A stretch of 64,000 nucleotides of DNA from Variovorax dokdonensis (lineage in GTDB: Bacteria; Pseudomonadota; Gammaproteobacteria; Burkholderiales; Burkholderiaceae_C): NCBI RefSeq assembly GCF_030316895.1, contig NZ_JASZYV010000003.1, positions 744,001-808,000 on the forward strand, given 5' to 3'. The number at the start of each line of letters is the position of its first letter. Within the stretch, counting starts at the first letter, position 1. A program made the translations under genes and the position numbers. The notes below the pieces were generated by a model, which saw only the letters and a program-made list of their open reading frames with translations, did no database searches and had not been told where the DNA came from. This document shows positions 19,029 through 27,500 of the stretch, in pieces.

Positions 19029-20323
19029 GCCTTGGCCTTCGCACCCGGCGCGATGGTCGGCGGCGCCTGGTTGAGCGCGTCGATGGCAAAGCCTGCCGCC
19101 TGCTTGTAGCGCGCCATGAAGGCGTTGCGCTCTTCGGGCGGGATGACGTCGTCGATGTTGTCGAACACGCCGCCACAGCGGTCGTCGACCAGGCCGAGGA
19201 TGCCGAAGGGGCCTGCGCCGCGGTTGCGCAGCACCAGCGCGGAGATGTCCGCGCACAGTCGTTCGTCATAGGCCTGCAGCGCCTGCGGCGTCATGCCACG
19301 CTCGACGATCGATGCGCCCAGCACGCGTGCATCGACGATGGCCTGGCTGGCACCGTTGGAGCCCACCGGATACATCACGTGCGCGGCGTCGCCCAAGAGC
19401 GCCACGCGCCCGTCGACCCAGGTCGGCACCGGGTCGCGGTCGATCATCGGGTATTCGAACACTTCCTTGGCACCTCGCAGCATGGCCGGCACGTCGAGCC
19501 AGCTGTAGTTCCAGCCATCGAAGTGATGCGCGAAGTCCTCGAGCTTGACGCGGCGGTTCCAGTCGCCCTGCGTCCAGCCCTTGGAGTTGTCGACGGTGAT
19601 CTCGGCAATCCAGTTGATGGTGGCCAGGCCGGTCGCCGCATCGGGCGGCGAGATCGGATAGAGCACGACGCGATGGCGCAGCGACCCTACCCCTACGAAC
19701 GACGCTCCGGTGCGGATCGGCACCCCCGGCGTCGTGCCGCGCCAGAGAATGGCGCCGCCCCATTGGATCGGCGGCTGGTCGGGATGCATCTGCGCGCGGA
19801 TGGCCGAGTGCAGTCCATCGGCCGCCACCAGCAGCCGCCCTTGCACCTCGCGGCGCTGGCCATCGGCCTGCTCGACGAAGGCGGTCACGCCATCCGCATC
19901 GTTGCGGTAGCCGCTCACCCGCTGACCCAGCCGCACTGCATCCGGCCCCAGCCGTTCCAGCGCGGTGCGATACAGCAGCATCTGCAACTGGCCACGATGC
20001 ACCGAATACTGGGGCCACCGGTAGCCCGCCAGCAGACCGCGCGGCTCGGCGTACACGTCGTTGCCGTTGCGCCCCACCAGCGCCCATTCGCGCGCCTGGA
20101 TGCCGATGGTGTCGAGCAGGCGCTCGTCGATGCCCAGGTCGTACAACTCGCGCACGGCGTTGGGCTGCAGGTTGATGCCCACCCCCAGCGGCTGCAGCTG
20201 CGGCACCGCCTCGAACACGATGCAGGGCACGCCGATCTGATGCAGCGTGAGGGCAAGCGACATCCCTCCGATGCCGCCTCCGGCGATCAGGATGGGGCGT
20301 TGGTCTTGGCTTGAGTCGGTCAT
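19025..20323 (-). CDS. FAD-dependent monooxygenase
   Basis: Class A flavoprotein hydroxylase (432 aa) resembling PhzS and salicylate-hydroxylase-type enzymes. It shows the FAD-binding GxGxxG motif (IAGGGIGGMSLAL), the DG motif (VAADGLHSAIR) and the GD motif (LLGDAAHVMYPVGSNGASQAI). Such enzymes hydroxylate an aromatic ring with NAD(P)H and O2. The start at 20323 places the Rossmann motif 15 residues in. It ends convergently with the LuxR gene and is divergent from a DMT exporter 58 bases away. The substrate cannot be told from sequence. Confidence 0.83.
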   Translation of the reverse strand: MTDSSQDQRPILIAGGGIGGMSLALTLHQIGVPCIVFEAVPQLQPLGVGINLQPNAVRELYDLGIDERLLDTIGIQAREWALVGRNGNDVYAEPRGLLAGYRWPQYSVHRGQLQMLLYRTALERLGPDAVRLGQRVSGYRNDADGVTAFVEQADGQRREVQGRLLVAADGLHSAIRAQMHPDQPPIQWGGAILWRGTTPGVPIRTGASFVGVGSLRHRVVLYPISPPDAATGLATINWIAEITVDNSKGWTQGDWNRRVKLEDFAHHFDGWNYSWLDVPAMLRGAKEVFEYPMIDRDPVPTWVDGRVALLGDAAHVMYPVGSNGASQAIVDARVLGASIVERGMTPQALQAYDERLCADISALVLRNRGAGPFGILGLVDDRCGGVFDNIDDVIPPEERNAFMARYKQAAGFAIDALNQAPPTIAPGAKAKA

Positions 20324-20381
20324 GGGCGCGCATTGTCCCCGATGGCACGCACGTTCCCCACTGCTGCAACAATCGGTCGCC

Positions 20382-21284
20382 ATGCCGTCGCTCACCCGCC
20401 AACAACTCGCCCTGCTCATTCCACTCACGCTTTTCTGGGGTCTCAACTGGCCGGTGATGAAACTGGGGGTGACCGACTACCCGCCGCTCACCTTCCGCGC
20501 GCTGTCGATCTGGCTGGGCGTTCCGGTGCTGGGTCTGGCCCTGGTGTGGATGAAGGTGCCATTTCGGGTGCCGCGCCAGCACTGGCTCCAGCTGCTGTGG
20601 CTGGCCGCGACCAACATGTTCGTCTGGCACGCCTGCATCATCGTCGCGCTCAAGCACTTGCCCAGCGGCCGTTCGGCCATCCTGGGCTACAGCATGCCGA
20701 TCTTCTCGGCACTGCTCGGCGCGCTGCTGTTCAAGTCGCCCATGGCGCGCCGAGGCTGGCTGGGCGTGGGCGCCGCGGCGCTGGGCGTCTTGCTGTTGCT
20801 GTGGCATGAGTTCACGCACCTGGCGGGCCATCCGGGCTATGTGGTGATGGCGCTGGTGGCTGCCTGCACCTGGGCGCTGGGCACGCAGCTGCTGCGCCGC
20901 ACCACCATTCCGCTGCCGACGCTCACGCTGTCGTTCTGGATGACGACGCTCACCGCCATCGTCATGACGCTGCTGTGCATCGTGCTGGAGCGGCCGCAGT
21001 GGCACGCACCCGGGCCGGCGACATGGGGTGCCGTGCTCTACAACGCGGTGCTGATCTTCGGCTTTGCCCATGCCGCCTGGTTCGTGCTCGCGCGCAGCCT
21101 GCCGCCCGTGGCCTCCACGCTGAGCGTGATGCTGATCCCGGTGATCGGCGTGTTCAGCAGCGCGCTATGGCTGGGCGAAACGGTGCATTGGCAGGACTGG
21201 GTCGCGGTCGTGTTGATGGTGCTGGCCATCGCGTCGGTGCTGTGGCCCGCGCGTCAGGGCAGCGCCGCGACAACGGCCGCCTGA
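20382..21284 (+). CDS. DMT-family (EamA) exporter
   Basis: A 300-residue inner-membrane protein with about ten hydrophobic helices arranged as two EamA repeats, typical of drug/metabolite exporters (RhaT/YedA-like). The N-terminus LIPLTLFWGLNWPVMKLG is the usual first helix, and the second repeat contains SVMLIPVIGVFSSALWLGE, the family signature before helix 10. The start at 20382 removes a non-hydrophobic in-frame extension. The substrate is unknown. The three following genes lie close behind on the same strand. Confidence 0.87.
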   Translation: MPSLTRQQLALLIPLTLFWGLNWPVMKLGVTDYPPLTFRALSIWLGVPVLGLALVWMKVPFRVPRQHWLQLLWLAATNMFVWHACIIVALKHLPSGRSAILGYSMPIFSALLGALLFKSPMARRGWLGVGAAALGVLLLLWHEFTHLAGHPGYVVMALVAACTWALGTQLLRRTTIPLPTLTLSFWMTTLTAIVMTLLCIVLERPQWHAPGPATWGAVLYNAVLIFGFAHAAWFVLARSLPPVASTLSVMLIPVIGVFSSALWLGETVHWQDWVAVVLMVLAIASVLWPARQGSAATTAA

Positions 21285-21300
21285 CACTGGCACGCGCGCC

Positions 21301-21549
21301 ATGCTCCCCTTGCCGACCCTCCCGCAAGTGGTGGACGCCACATCGGCCCTGGCGCTGATCGACGTTCTGCAAGCCGCGCTTCGCGATGCGGGTCACACGG
21401 ACCGGATGCGAGCACCGCCCCCGCAGCCCACCACCTGCTGCGGACGGGGCTGCAACGGCTGCGTGTGGGAAGGCTATTTCGACGCCCTCGTCTTCTGGCG
21501 CGAAGACGCGCTGGCCTTGCTTGTCGAAGCCCCGGCGCCTTCGGCCTGA
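21301..21549 (+). CDS. Oxidoreductase-like domain protein, small
   Basis: An 82-residue protein of the Oxidored-like family (PF09791 type), recognised by the Cys cluster PTTCCGRGCNGCVWEGYFDAL near residues 43-63. This CC-x3-C-x2-C pattern could bind a metal or cluster. Function is unproven. It stands 16 bases after the DMT exporter and three bases before truC, so co-transcription is likely. Confidence 0.75.
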   Translation: MLPLPTLPQVVDATSALALIDVLQAALRDAGHTDRMRAPPPQPTTCCGRGCNGCVWEGYFDALVFWREDALALLVEAPAPSA

Positions 21550-21552
21550 ACC

Positions 21553-22251
21553 GTGCTCCGCATCCTCTACCAGGACGAGGCGATCGTCGCCATCGACAAG
21601 CCAGCCGGCCTGCTGGTGCATCGCACCGGCCTGGATGCCGGCGAGACGCGCTTTGCGGTGCAGTTGCTGCGTGACCAGATCGGCCGGCCGGTATGGCCAG
21701 CGCACCGGCTGGACAAGGGGACGAGCGGCGTGCTGCTGTTCGCGCTCGGTGCCGAACATGCGCGCACCTTGGGCCAGGTCTTCGAGGCGCCGGATGCCGT
21801 GCGCAAGCACTACGTGGCGGTGGTGCGCGGCTGGCCGCCGGAATCCGGCCTGATCGACCATCCGCTGCGCCGCATGGAAGACGATGCACGCGCCGGCCGA
21901 CTGGAAGAGCAACCTGCGCAGACGCGCTACCGCACGCTCGAACGGTACGAACTTCCGCTGCCCTACGGCAGCTTTCCGAGTACGCGCTGCGCCCTGCTCG
22001 CACTCGAGCCGCTGACCGGCCGGCGCCACCAGTTGCGCCGGCACATGAAGCACATCGCGCATCCGATCATCGGCGACGCCACGCACGGCAAGGGGGCGCT
22101 CAACCGCGCAATCGCCGAACGCCTGGGCCTGCAAAGGCTGTGGCTGCATGCCACGCAGCTGGAACTTCCGCATCCGCAAAGCGCGTTGCCGATGCGCATC
22201 GAGGCGCCGCCCGGCCGCGAATGGGCAACCTGGCACGACTGGCGAGCCTGA
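21553..22251 (+). CDS. truC: tRNA pseudouridine(65) synthase TruC-like
   Basis: RluA-superfamily pseudouridine synthase (232 aa) of the TruC branch, which modifies U65 of some tRNAs. It starts directly at LRILYQDEAIVAIDKPAG with no S4 domain, has the catalytic HRLDKGTSG (Asp54), and the TGRRHQLRRHMKHIAHPIIGD block near residues 156-176 that is typical of TruC. A GTG start at 21553 is used. A second RluA-type gene occurs at 37891. Confidence 0.85.
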   Translation: MLRILYQDEAIVAIDKPAGLLVHRTGLDAGETRFAVQLLRDQIGRPVWPAHRLDKGTSGVLLFALGAEHARTLGQVFEAPDAVRKHYVAVVRGWPPESGLIDHPLRRMEDDARAGRLEEQPAQTRYRTLERYELPLPYGSFPSTRCALLALEPLTGRRHQLRRHMKHIAHPIIGDATHGKGALNRAIAERLGLQRLWLHATQLELPHPQSALPMRIEAPPGREWATWHDWRA

Positions 22252-22294
22252 CTCGGCGTGCCCGGCCAGCGCTGCGCCGGCAAGACGGAAGTGT

Positions 22295-23215
22295 TCAGGT
22301 CGCGGCGCGCTTGCCGCTGCCCAGCATCTTCTTGACGCCTTCCACCACCAGCAGCACCACCGCGCCGGCGACGATTCCGATGACCGCATTGGCGAGCATG
22401 TTGCCCACCACCGCGCCCACGCCGCCCCAGCCGGCCAGCACCTCTTCGATGGCGTGCGCGACGGACGGCACGCCATGCACCAGGATGCCGCCGCCCACCA
22501 GGAACATGGCCGCCGTGCCGGCGACAGAAAGCGCCTTCATGAGCCACGGCGCGGCGAAGAGGATGCCGCGGCCGATGGCCTGGGCAACGCTGCCGGCCTT
22601 GCGGCTGAGGTACAGGCCCAGGTCGTCCAGCTTGACGATGCCGGCCACGAGGCCATACACCCCCACCGTCATCGCCAGCGCGATGCCCACCAGCACCGTC
22701 AGCTGCGTGGTGAAGTTCTGGGCGCTCACCACGCCCAGCGAGATCACGATGATCTCGGCCGAGAGAATGAAGTCGGTGCGGATCGCGCCCTTGACCTTGT
22801 CCTTCTCGACCTTCATCAGGTCGGCCTCGCCGGTCTCCAGCGCCTTCTTGAGTTCGGCGCGCTCGGCATTCGCCTCTTCCTTGTGCAGGAAGCGGTGCGC
22901 CAGCTTTTCGACGCCCTCGAAGCACAGGAAGGCGCCGCCCACCATGAGCAACGGTGTGACCAGCTGAGGCACGAAATGCGCGATGAGCAAGGCGGCCGGC
23001 ACCAGGATCGCCTTGTTGATCAGCGAGCCCTTGGCCACCGCCCACACGACGGGCAGTTCGCGATCCGCCTTGACGCCGGCCACCTGCTGCGCGTTGAGCG
23101 CCAGGTCGTCGCCGAGCACACCGGCAGTCTTCTTGGCAGCGACCTTGGTCAGGACCGACACATCGTCCAGAACGGTGGCGATGTCGTCGAGGAGGAGAAG
23201 AAGGCTGGATGCCAT
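22295..23215 (-). CDS. DUF808 (YedI-like) membrane protein
   Basis: A 306-residue inner-membrane protein of the DUF808/YedI family. It begins [20 protein letters not shown], the family hallmark, followed by [23 protein letters not shown], then about six hydrophobic segments and the [11 protein letters not shown] motif. Function is unknown. It lies 18 bases downstream of the outer-membrane protein gene on the same strand. Confidence 0.88.
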   Translation of the reverse strand: MASSLLLLLDDIATVLDDVSVLTKVAAKKTAGVLGDDLALNAQQVAGVKADRELPVVWAVAKGSLINKAILVPAALLIAHFVPQLVTPLLMVGGAFLCFEGVEKLAHRFLHKEEANAERAELKKALETGEADLMKVEKDKVKGAIRTDFILSAEIIVISLGVVSAQNFTTQLTVLVGIALAMTVGVYGLVAGIVKLDDLGLYLSRKAGSVAQAIGRGILFAAPWLMKALSVAGTAAMFLVGGGILVHGVPSVAHAIEEVLAGWGGVGAVVGNMLANAVIGIVAGAVVLLVVEGVKKMLGSGKRAAT

Positions 23216-23233
23216 TGCGTTCCGATGGTTGGA

Positions 23234-24052
23234 TTACTTGGGAAAAAGGAAGACCGCGATCGCGCGTGCGCCCCATCCGTGCGGGCCGTTCTCAGGGCTG
23301 TCGGCCCAGTAGCGCGCACCCACGCCGAGGCTCACCGGCTGCTGGCCGAACTTGACCAGCTTGGAGACCATCGCGTTGACCGGAACCGTCCATTCCTTGT
23401 TCTTCCAGTCGTAGCTCGATTCGCTGTTGACCGTGAAGGTCCAGGCCGTCGGCGTGGTGTAGGACAGGAAGGGTTGCAGGAAGGTGTTGCTCACGTCCTG
23501 GCGCGTCTCGACACCGCCGAAGCCCCAGATGTGGTTGGCCAGTGCGCCGTAGGTCCAGGGCCCGTCCTGCTTGAGCACCACGGCGGTCGGGCCCGCGCCC
23601 CACTTGCGCGCGCTCAGCAGCGGATCGGAACCCGTAGGCAGCAGCAAGGCCGGTCCGACGCCCCAGATGAGACCGCCGGCTGTCGGCTCCTTGGGGGAAA
23701 AGAAAAAGCTCTGCGTGATGTCGCCAATGCCCGACTGGCTGGTGCCCGGCACCACGTTGCTCTGGTCGACCAGCGGCAGGATGGTTCGCGAGATGACGTT
23801 CCATTCGCTGTTGAGCGAAATGGGCACCACCGGCTGAAAGTTCATGTAGGTCTTGTGCCCCTCGCGGTTGGGACCGAAACCTTCGTCGTAGTTGAACTGC
23901 AGCGGCACGCTGATCAGCGCGGCCACCGGGTTGCTCAGCTTCTTGGCGAGGTCTTGCGAATCCTGCGCCATTGCTGGCGCCATGCCCGATGCAGAGGCAG
24001 CCATGTACAAGGCAAGGTTGCGGACACTGCGGGCACGACGGTCGAGTTGCAT
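23234..24052 (-). CDS. Outer-membrane beta-barrel, transporter-like
   Basis: A 272-residue exported protein with a signal peptide (cleavage near APAMAQ) and alternating hydrophobic/polar strands ending in Phe-Pro-Lys, typical of an outer-membrane barrel. Sequence segments such as NPVAALISVPLQFNYDEGFG and QSFFFSPKEP match a family often called transporter or neuromedin U in databases. Its role is not established; some members are near phenol or hydrocarbon genes. The start at 24052 is chosen for the signal peptide. Confidence 0.75.
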   Translation of the reverse strand: MQLDRRARSVRNLALYMAASASGMAPAMAQDSQDLAKKLSNPVAALISVPLQFNYDEGFGPNREGHKTYMNFQPVVPISLNSEWNVISRTILPLVDQSNVVPGTSQSGIGDITQSFFFSPKEPTAGGLIWGVGPALLLPTGSDPLLSARKWGAGPTAVVLKQDGPWTYGALANHIWGFGGVETRQDVSNTFLQPFLSYTTPTAWTFTVNSESSYDWKNKEWTVPVNAMVSKLVKFGQQPVSLGVGARYWADSPENGPHGWGARAIAVFLFPK

Positions 24053-24162
24053 GAAAGGTTCCAGTCGAAGGGAGGCGGTAATGGCAGACGATCTTGGGCA
24101 CATACGCCGGCAAAAAGCAAGAAGCCAACGGCGCATTTGCATGCCGCCCCCGACTTGCCCTG

Positions 24163-24681
24163 TCAGCTCACGTCGCGCTTGAGGCGGATCTGCTCGATGC
24201 GCGCGGTGCCGACGGCCGTGGTGCCGGCGGTCTTCATCTCGCGCTTGAATCCGGCCAGTTCCATGAAGCGCATGGCGCGGTCGTTGCGCAGCGGCACCCA
24301 GATGGTGACGGTGGTGCAGCCCTCTTCGTCCAGGCCTTCGCGCGCGGCGTCCCAAAGCGCGACGCCCACGCCCTTGCCCCAGTGTTCGGGCTTGATGTAG
24401 ATGGCCCAGATCTCGCCGGCGGTGGCCGGTGTCTTGGGGTCGCGCGAGCGATCGAAGCCGACGAAGCCGACCACTTCACCGTCGAGCATGGCCACGTGGA
24501 CCTGCGGCTCGGCGTATTCGATCGCTTCGCGCCATTTCGATTCGCGCGAGGCAGGCGCCAGCGCGGACAGCTGGTCGTCGGGAAGGATGCCTGCGTAGGC
24601 AGCCTTCAGGGCAATGGCATGGACTTCGGCAACGGCCTTCGCGTCACGCAGGGTGGCGGGCCGGACTTGGTATTCGGACAT
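24163..24681 (-). CDS. GNAT N-acetyltransferase
   Basis: A 172-residue acetyltransferase of the GNAT superfamily. The acetyl-CoA binding loop is in YIKPEHWGKGVGVALWD (motif A), with the preceding strand GEIWAIYI; the C-terminal NDRAMRFMELAGFKRE is the usual motif B region. The substrate cannot be predicted. It is upstream of the outer-membrane protein with 110 bases between, and divergent from the ferredoxin gene. Confidence 0.88.
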   Translation of the reverse strand: MSEYQVRPATLRDAKAVAEVHAIALKAAYAGILPDDQLSALAPASRESKWREAIEYAEPQVHVAMLDGEVVGFVGFDRSRDPKTPATAGEIWAIYIKPEHWGKGVGVALWDAAREGLDEEGCTTVTIWVPLRNDRAMRFMELAGFKREMKTAGTTAVGTARIEQIRLKRDVS

Positions 24682-24788
24682 GGCAAACGTGTGGCGGCCC
24701 CGGGGACCGCGCCTTCAGCGGAAAACCCGCTATTGTCGCCCGAGGCGAGAATCGACCCCCGACCAGGGTCGGCAGCCAGACCACCGAC

Positions 24789-25079
24789 ATGAAGATTCGC
24801 ATCGAACCCGCTGGCCTTGAATTCGCCGCCCTGCCCGGCCAGACCGTGCTTCGGGCCGCGCAAGACGCGGGCATCGACTTGCCCACCTCATGCCGAAACG
24901 GCACATGCCGCACCTGCATGTGCCGCATGCACGAAGGCGGCGCGGTGCGCTATGCGATCGAATGGCCGGGCCTGCTGCGCGAAGAGAAGGAAGAAGGCTG
25001 GATCCTGCCGTGCGTGGCCGAGCCGCTGACGGATCTGCGCCTGCACATCCCCCAGGCGATCGATCTGTTCGGTGATTGA
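24789..25079 (+). CDS. Plant-type [2Fe-2S] ferredoxin
   Basis: A 96-residue electron-transfer protein with the CX4CX2C...C pattern: Cys35, Cys40, Cys43 and Cys75 bind a [2Fe-2S] cluster. Its N-terminus (MKIRIEPAGLEFAALPGQTVL) is the usual beta-grasp fold. No reductase or oxygenase gene is adjacent, so the partner is unknown. It ends 5 bases from the convergent MFS gene. Confidence 0.9.
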   Translation: MKIRIEPAGLEFAALPGQTVLRAAQDAGIDLPTSCRNGTCRTCMCRMHEGGAVRYAIEWPGLLREEKEEGWILPCVAEPLTDLRLHIPQAIDLFGD

Positions 25080-25084
25080 GCGGC

Positions 25085-26356
25085 TCAGGCCTTCGATCCG
25101 CCAACGTCCGCCTGCAAGCGATCGCGCCGCGCCAGCGTCGGGAACAGCCACACCCACGACAGCGCCACCAGCACCGTGCCCACGCCGCCCAGCACCACCG
25201 AACCCACCGGTCCGAGCCATGCGGCGGTCGCGCCCGATTCGAATTCGCCCAACTGGTTGCTCGCACCGATGAAGATCGAGTTGACCGAACTCACGCGCCC
25301 CCGCATCTCGTCCGGCGTCTCCAGCTGGACCAGCGTCTGCCGGATCACGACGTTGACCATGTCCGCCGCGCCGGAAATCGCCAGCACCGTCAGCGACAGC
25401 CAGAAGCTGCGCGACAGGCCGAACACGATCATGCACAGGCCGAACACGCCGATGGCCACCAGCAAGGTGCGCCCCACGTGCCGGTCCGGTGGTCGACGCG
25501 TGAGCACGACCGACATGGCCAGCGCGCCGATGGCCGGCGCACTGCGCAGCAGGCCCAGCCCCCATGGCCCCGTGTGCAGGATGTCCTTGGCATAGATGGG
25601 CAGTAGCGCCACGGCGCCGCCGAGCAGCACCGCGAACAGATCCAGCGAGATGGCGCCCAGCACGCTCTTGCGCTGCCAGATGAAGGTCACGCCCGCCAGC
25701 AGGGTCTGCAGGGTGACCGCCTCCTTCTGCCGCTGCGGCTGCTGGTAGCGCACCTTCACGATGACGAAGGCGGCCAGCGCGAAGAGCAGCAGGCATGCGC
25801 CGTACACCGTGCTGGCCCCGGCCACGAAGAGCAGGCCACCCAGCGCGGGGCCACCGATCACCGCCCCTTGCGTGCCCGCGGAGCTGAAGGCCATGGCGCG
25901 CGGCAACATCAAGGGCGGCACCAGCAGCGGCACCAACGCCTGCTGCGCCGGCATCTGGAACGCGCGCACACCGCCCAACGCCAGCGACAAGGCCAGCAGG
26001 AGTCCGCGCGAGGCAAAGTCGCCCACCTGCGCAAAAAGCAGCACCGCGGCCACCGCGCCCTGCACCGCCAGGCAGGCCGCCAGGATGCGCCCGCGATGGT
26101 GCCGGTCCACCACGTGGCCGGCCCACAACGCCAGGGCGAGTGCAGGCACGAACTGATAAAGGCCCACCAGACCCAGGTCCCAGGCGCTTCCGGTGAGGTC
26201 GTACATGTGCCATCCGATGGCGACCATCAGCATCTGCTGGCCGGCAGTGCCGAAGATCCGCGCGAGCCACAGATGCATGAAGGAACGCACGCGCGTCAGC
26301 TCTGCAAAGCTGGGCTGCTGCATGAATGGCTCGGGCGACGGCATCGCGCCGAGCAT
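25085..26356 (-). CDS. MFS transporter, EntS-like (MFS_3)
   Basis: A 423-residue major facilitator with about 12 hydrophobic helices. The N-terminal FMHLWLARIFGTAGQQMLMVAIG and the loop WAGHVVDRHHRGRIL (motif A: G-x3-D-R-x-x-R-R-like) fit the MFS_3/enterobactin-exporter branch, most members of which are efflux pumps. A second ATG 12 bases inside is an alternative start. The substrate is unknown. Confidence 0.87.
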   Translation of the reverse strand: MLGAMPSPEPFMQQPSFAELTRVRSFMHLWLARIFGTAGQQMLMVAIGWHMYDLTGSAWDLGLVGLYQFVPALALALWAGHVVDRHHRGRILAACLAVQGAVAAVLLFAQVGDFASRGLLLALSLALGGVRAFQMPAQQALVPLLVPPLMLPRAMAFSSAGTQGAVIGGPALGGLLFVAGASTVYGACLLLFALAAFVIVKVRYQQPQRQKEAVTLQTLLAGVTFIWQRKSVLGAISLDLFAVLLGGAVALLPIYAKDILHTGPWGLGLLRSAPAIGALAMSVVLTRRPPDRHVGRTLLVAIGVFGLCMIVFGLSRSFWLSLTVLAISGAADMVNVVIRQTLVQLETPDEMRGRVSSVNSIFIGASNQLGEFESGATAAWLGPVGSVVLGGVGTVLVALSWVWLFPTLARRDRLQADVGGSKA

Positions 26357-26482
26357 AGCCCGGCATGAAAGCTGCTCGTCCCATCTGCGGGCAATCCCGC
26401 TGGACCGGGCCGCATGGGCTGGCTAGGGTCAGCGGTTCAAGCCATCACAACTCACTCTTTCTTTTCCCGAGGAGCATTCCAG

Positions 26483-27436
26483 ATGAAGTTCAAGCACATG
26501 GCCGTCGCCCTGCTGGCCACCGCAGCCCTGGTAGGCACGGCCGGCGCGCAGCAGTTCTTCCGCATTGGCACCGGCGGCACCGCCGGCACCTACTACCCGG
26601 TGGGCGGCATGATCGCGAACGCCGTCTCGCAGCCGGGCAAGATCGTGGTGACGGCACAGGCCAGCAACGGCTCGCTGGCCAACGTGAACGCCATCGCCGG
26701 CGGATCGCTGGAGTCGGGCTTCTCGCAGGCCGACGTGGCCACCTGGGCCTACACCGGCACCGGCGCCTTCGAGGGCAAGCCCAAGGTGACGGACATCCGC
26801 ATGATCGCCAACCTCTACCCCGAAAGCATCCACCTGGTGGTCAAGAAGGGCTCGGGCATCAAGAGCGTGGCGGACCTCAAGGGCAAGCGCGTGGCGCTGG
26901 ACGAGCCGGGCTCGGGCACGCTCATCAACGCCCGCATGGTGCTGGCCGCATTCGGCGTGAAGGAGTCCGACATCAAGCCCGAATACATCAAGCCCAACCA
27001 GGCCGGCGACAAGCTCAAGGATGGTGCGCTGGACGCCTTCTTCTTCGTTGGCGGCGCACCGGCCGGCGCCATCGCCGAGCTGGCATCGAGCGGTGCCGGC
27101 ATCGAGCTTCTGCCCATCAGCGGCGCACCGGCGGACAAGCTGCGTGCCGACAGCCCCTACTTCTCGGTGGACGACATCCCGGCCGGCACCTACAAGGATG
27201 TTCCGGAAGTCAAGACGCTGGCCGTCGGCGCGCAATGGGTGACCAGTGCCAAGGCCGACACCGACACGGTCTACCAGATCACCAAGGCGCTCTATGGCGA
27301 TGCCGCGCAGAAGGCGCTGGCGGCGGGCCATGCCAAGGGCAAGTACATCACCAAGGAAAACGCGGTGAAGGGCGTGGCGATTCCGTTCCACCCCGGCGCC
27401 GAGAAGTTCTACAAAGAAGCCGGCCTGATCAAGTAA
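26483..27436 (+). CDS. TAXI-family TRAP substrate-binding protein
   Basis: Periplasmic receptor (317 aa) of a TRAP-TAXI transporter. The signal peptide is about residues 1-22 (cleavage after AGA). The mature part has FFRIGTGGTAGTYYPVGG, the defining TAXI N-terminus, and DLKGKRVALDEPGSGT. AGGAG lies 10 bases before the ATG. The fused membrane component is next, after a hairpin that may lower its expression relative to this protein. Confidence 0.93.
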   Translation: MKFKHMAVALLATAALVGTAGAQQFFRIGTGGTAGTYYPVGGMIANAVSQPGKIVVTAQASNGSLANVNAIAGGSLESGFSQADVATWAYTGTGAFEGKPKVTDIRMIANLYPESIHLVVKKGSGIKSVADLKGKRVALDEPGSGTLINARMVLAAFGVKESDIKPEYIKPNQAGDKLKDGALDAFFFVGGAPAGAIAELASSGAGIELLPISGAPADKLRADSPYFSVDDIPAGTYKDVPEVKTLAVGAQWVTSAKADTDTVYQITKALYGDAAQKALAAGHAKGKYITKENAVKGVAIPFHPGAEKFYKEAGLIK

Positions 27437-27454
27437 GCACGCCGATGTTCTTGC

Positions 27455-27482
27455 GAGCAGTGCAACCCGCACGGCTCTTTTT
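27455..27482 (+). terminator. Partial terminator between TAXI receptor and permease
   Basis: A stem of GAGC-A-GTGC / GCAC-G-GCTC (one A-G mismatch, loop AACCC) is followed by TTTTTG. It sits in the 64-base gap between the binding protein and permease genes, where partial termination would give more receptor than permease. Confidence 0.6.
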
Positions 27483-27500
27483 GTTTTCGACACCGCCCCC

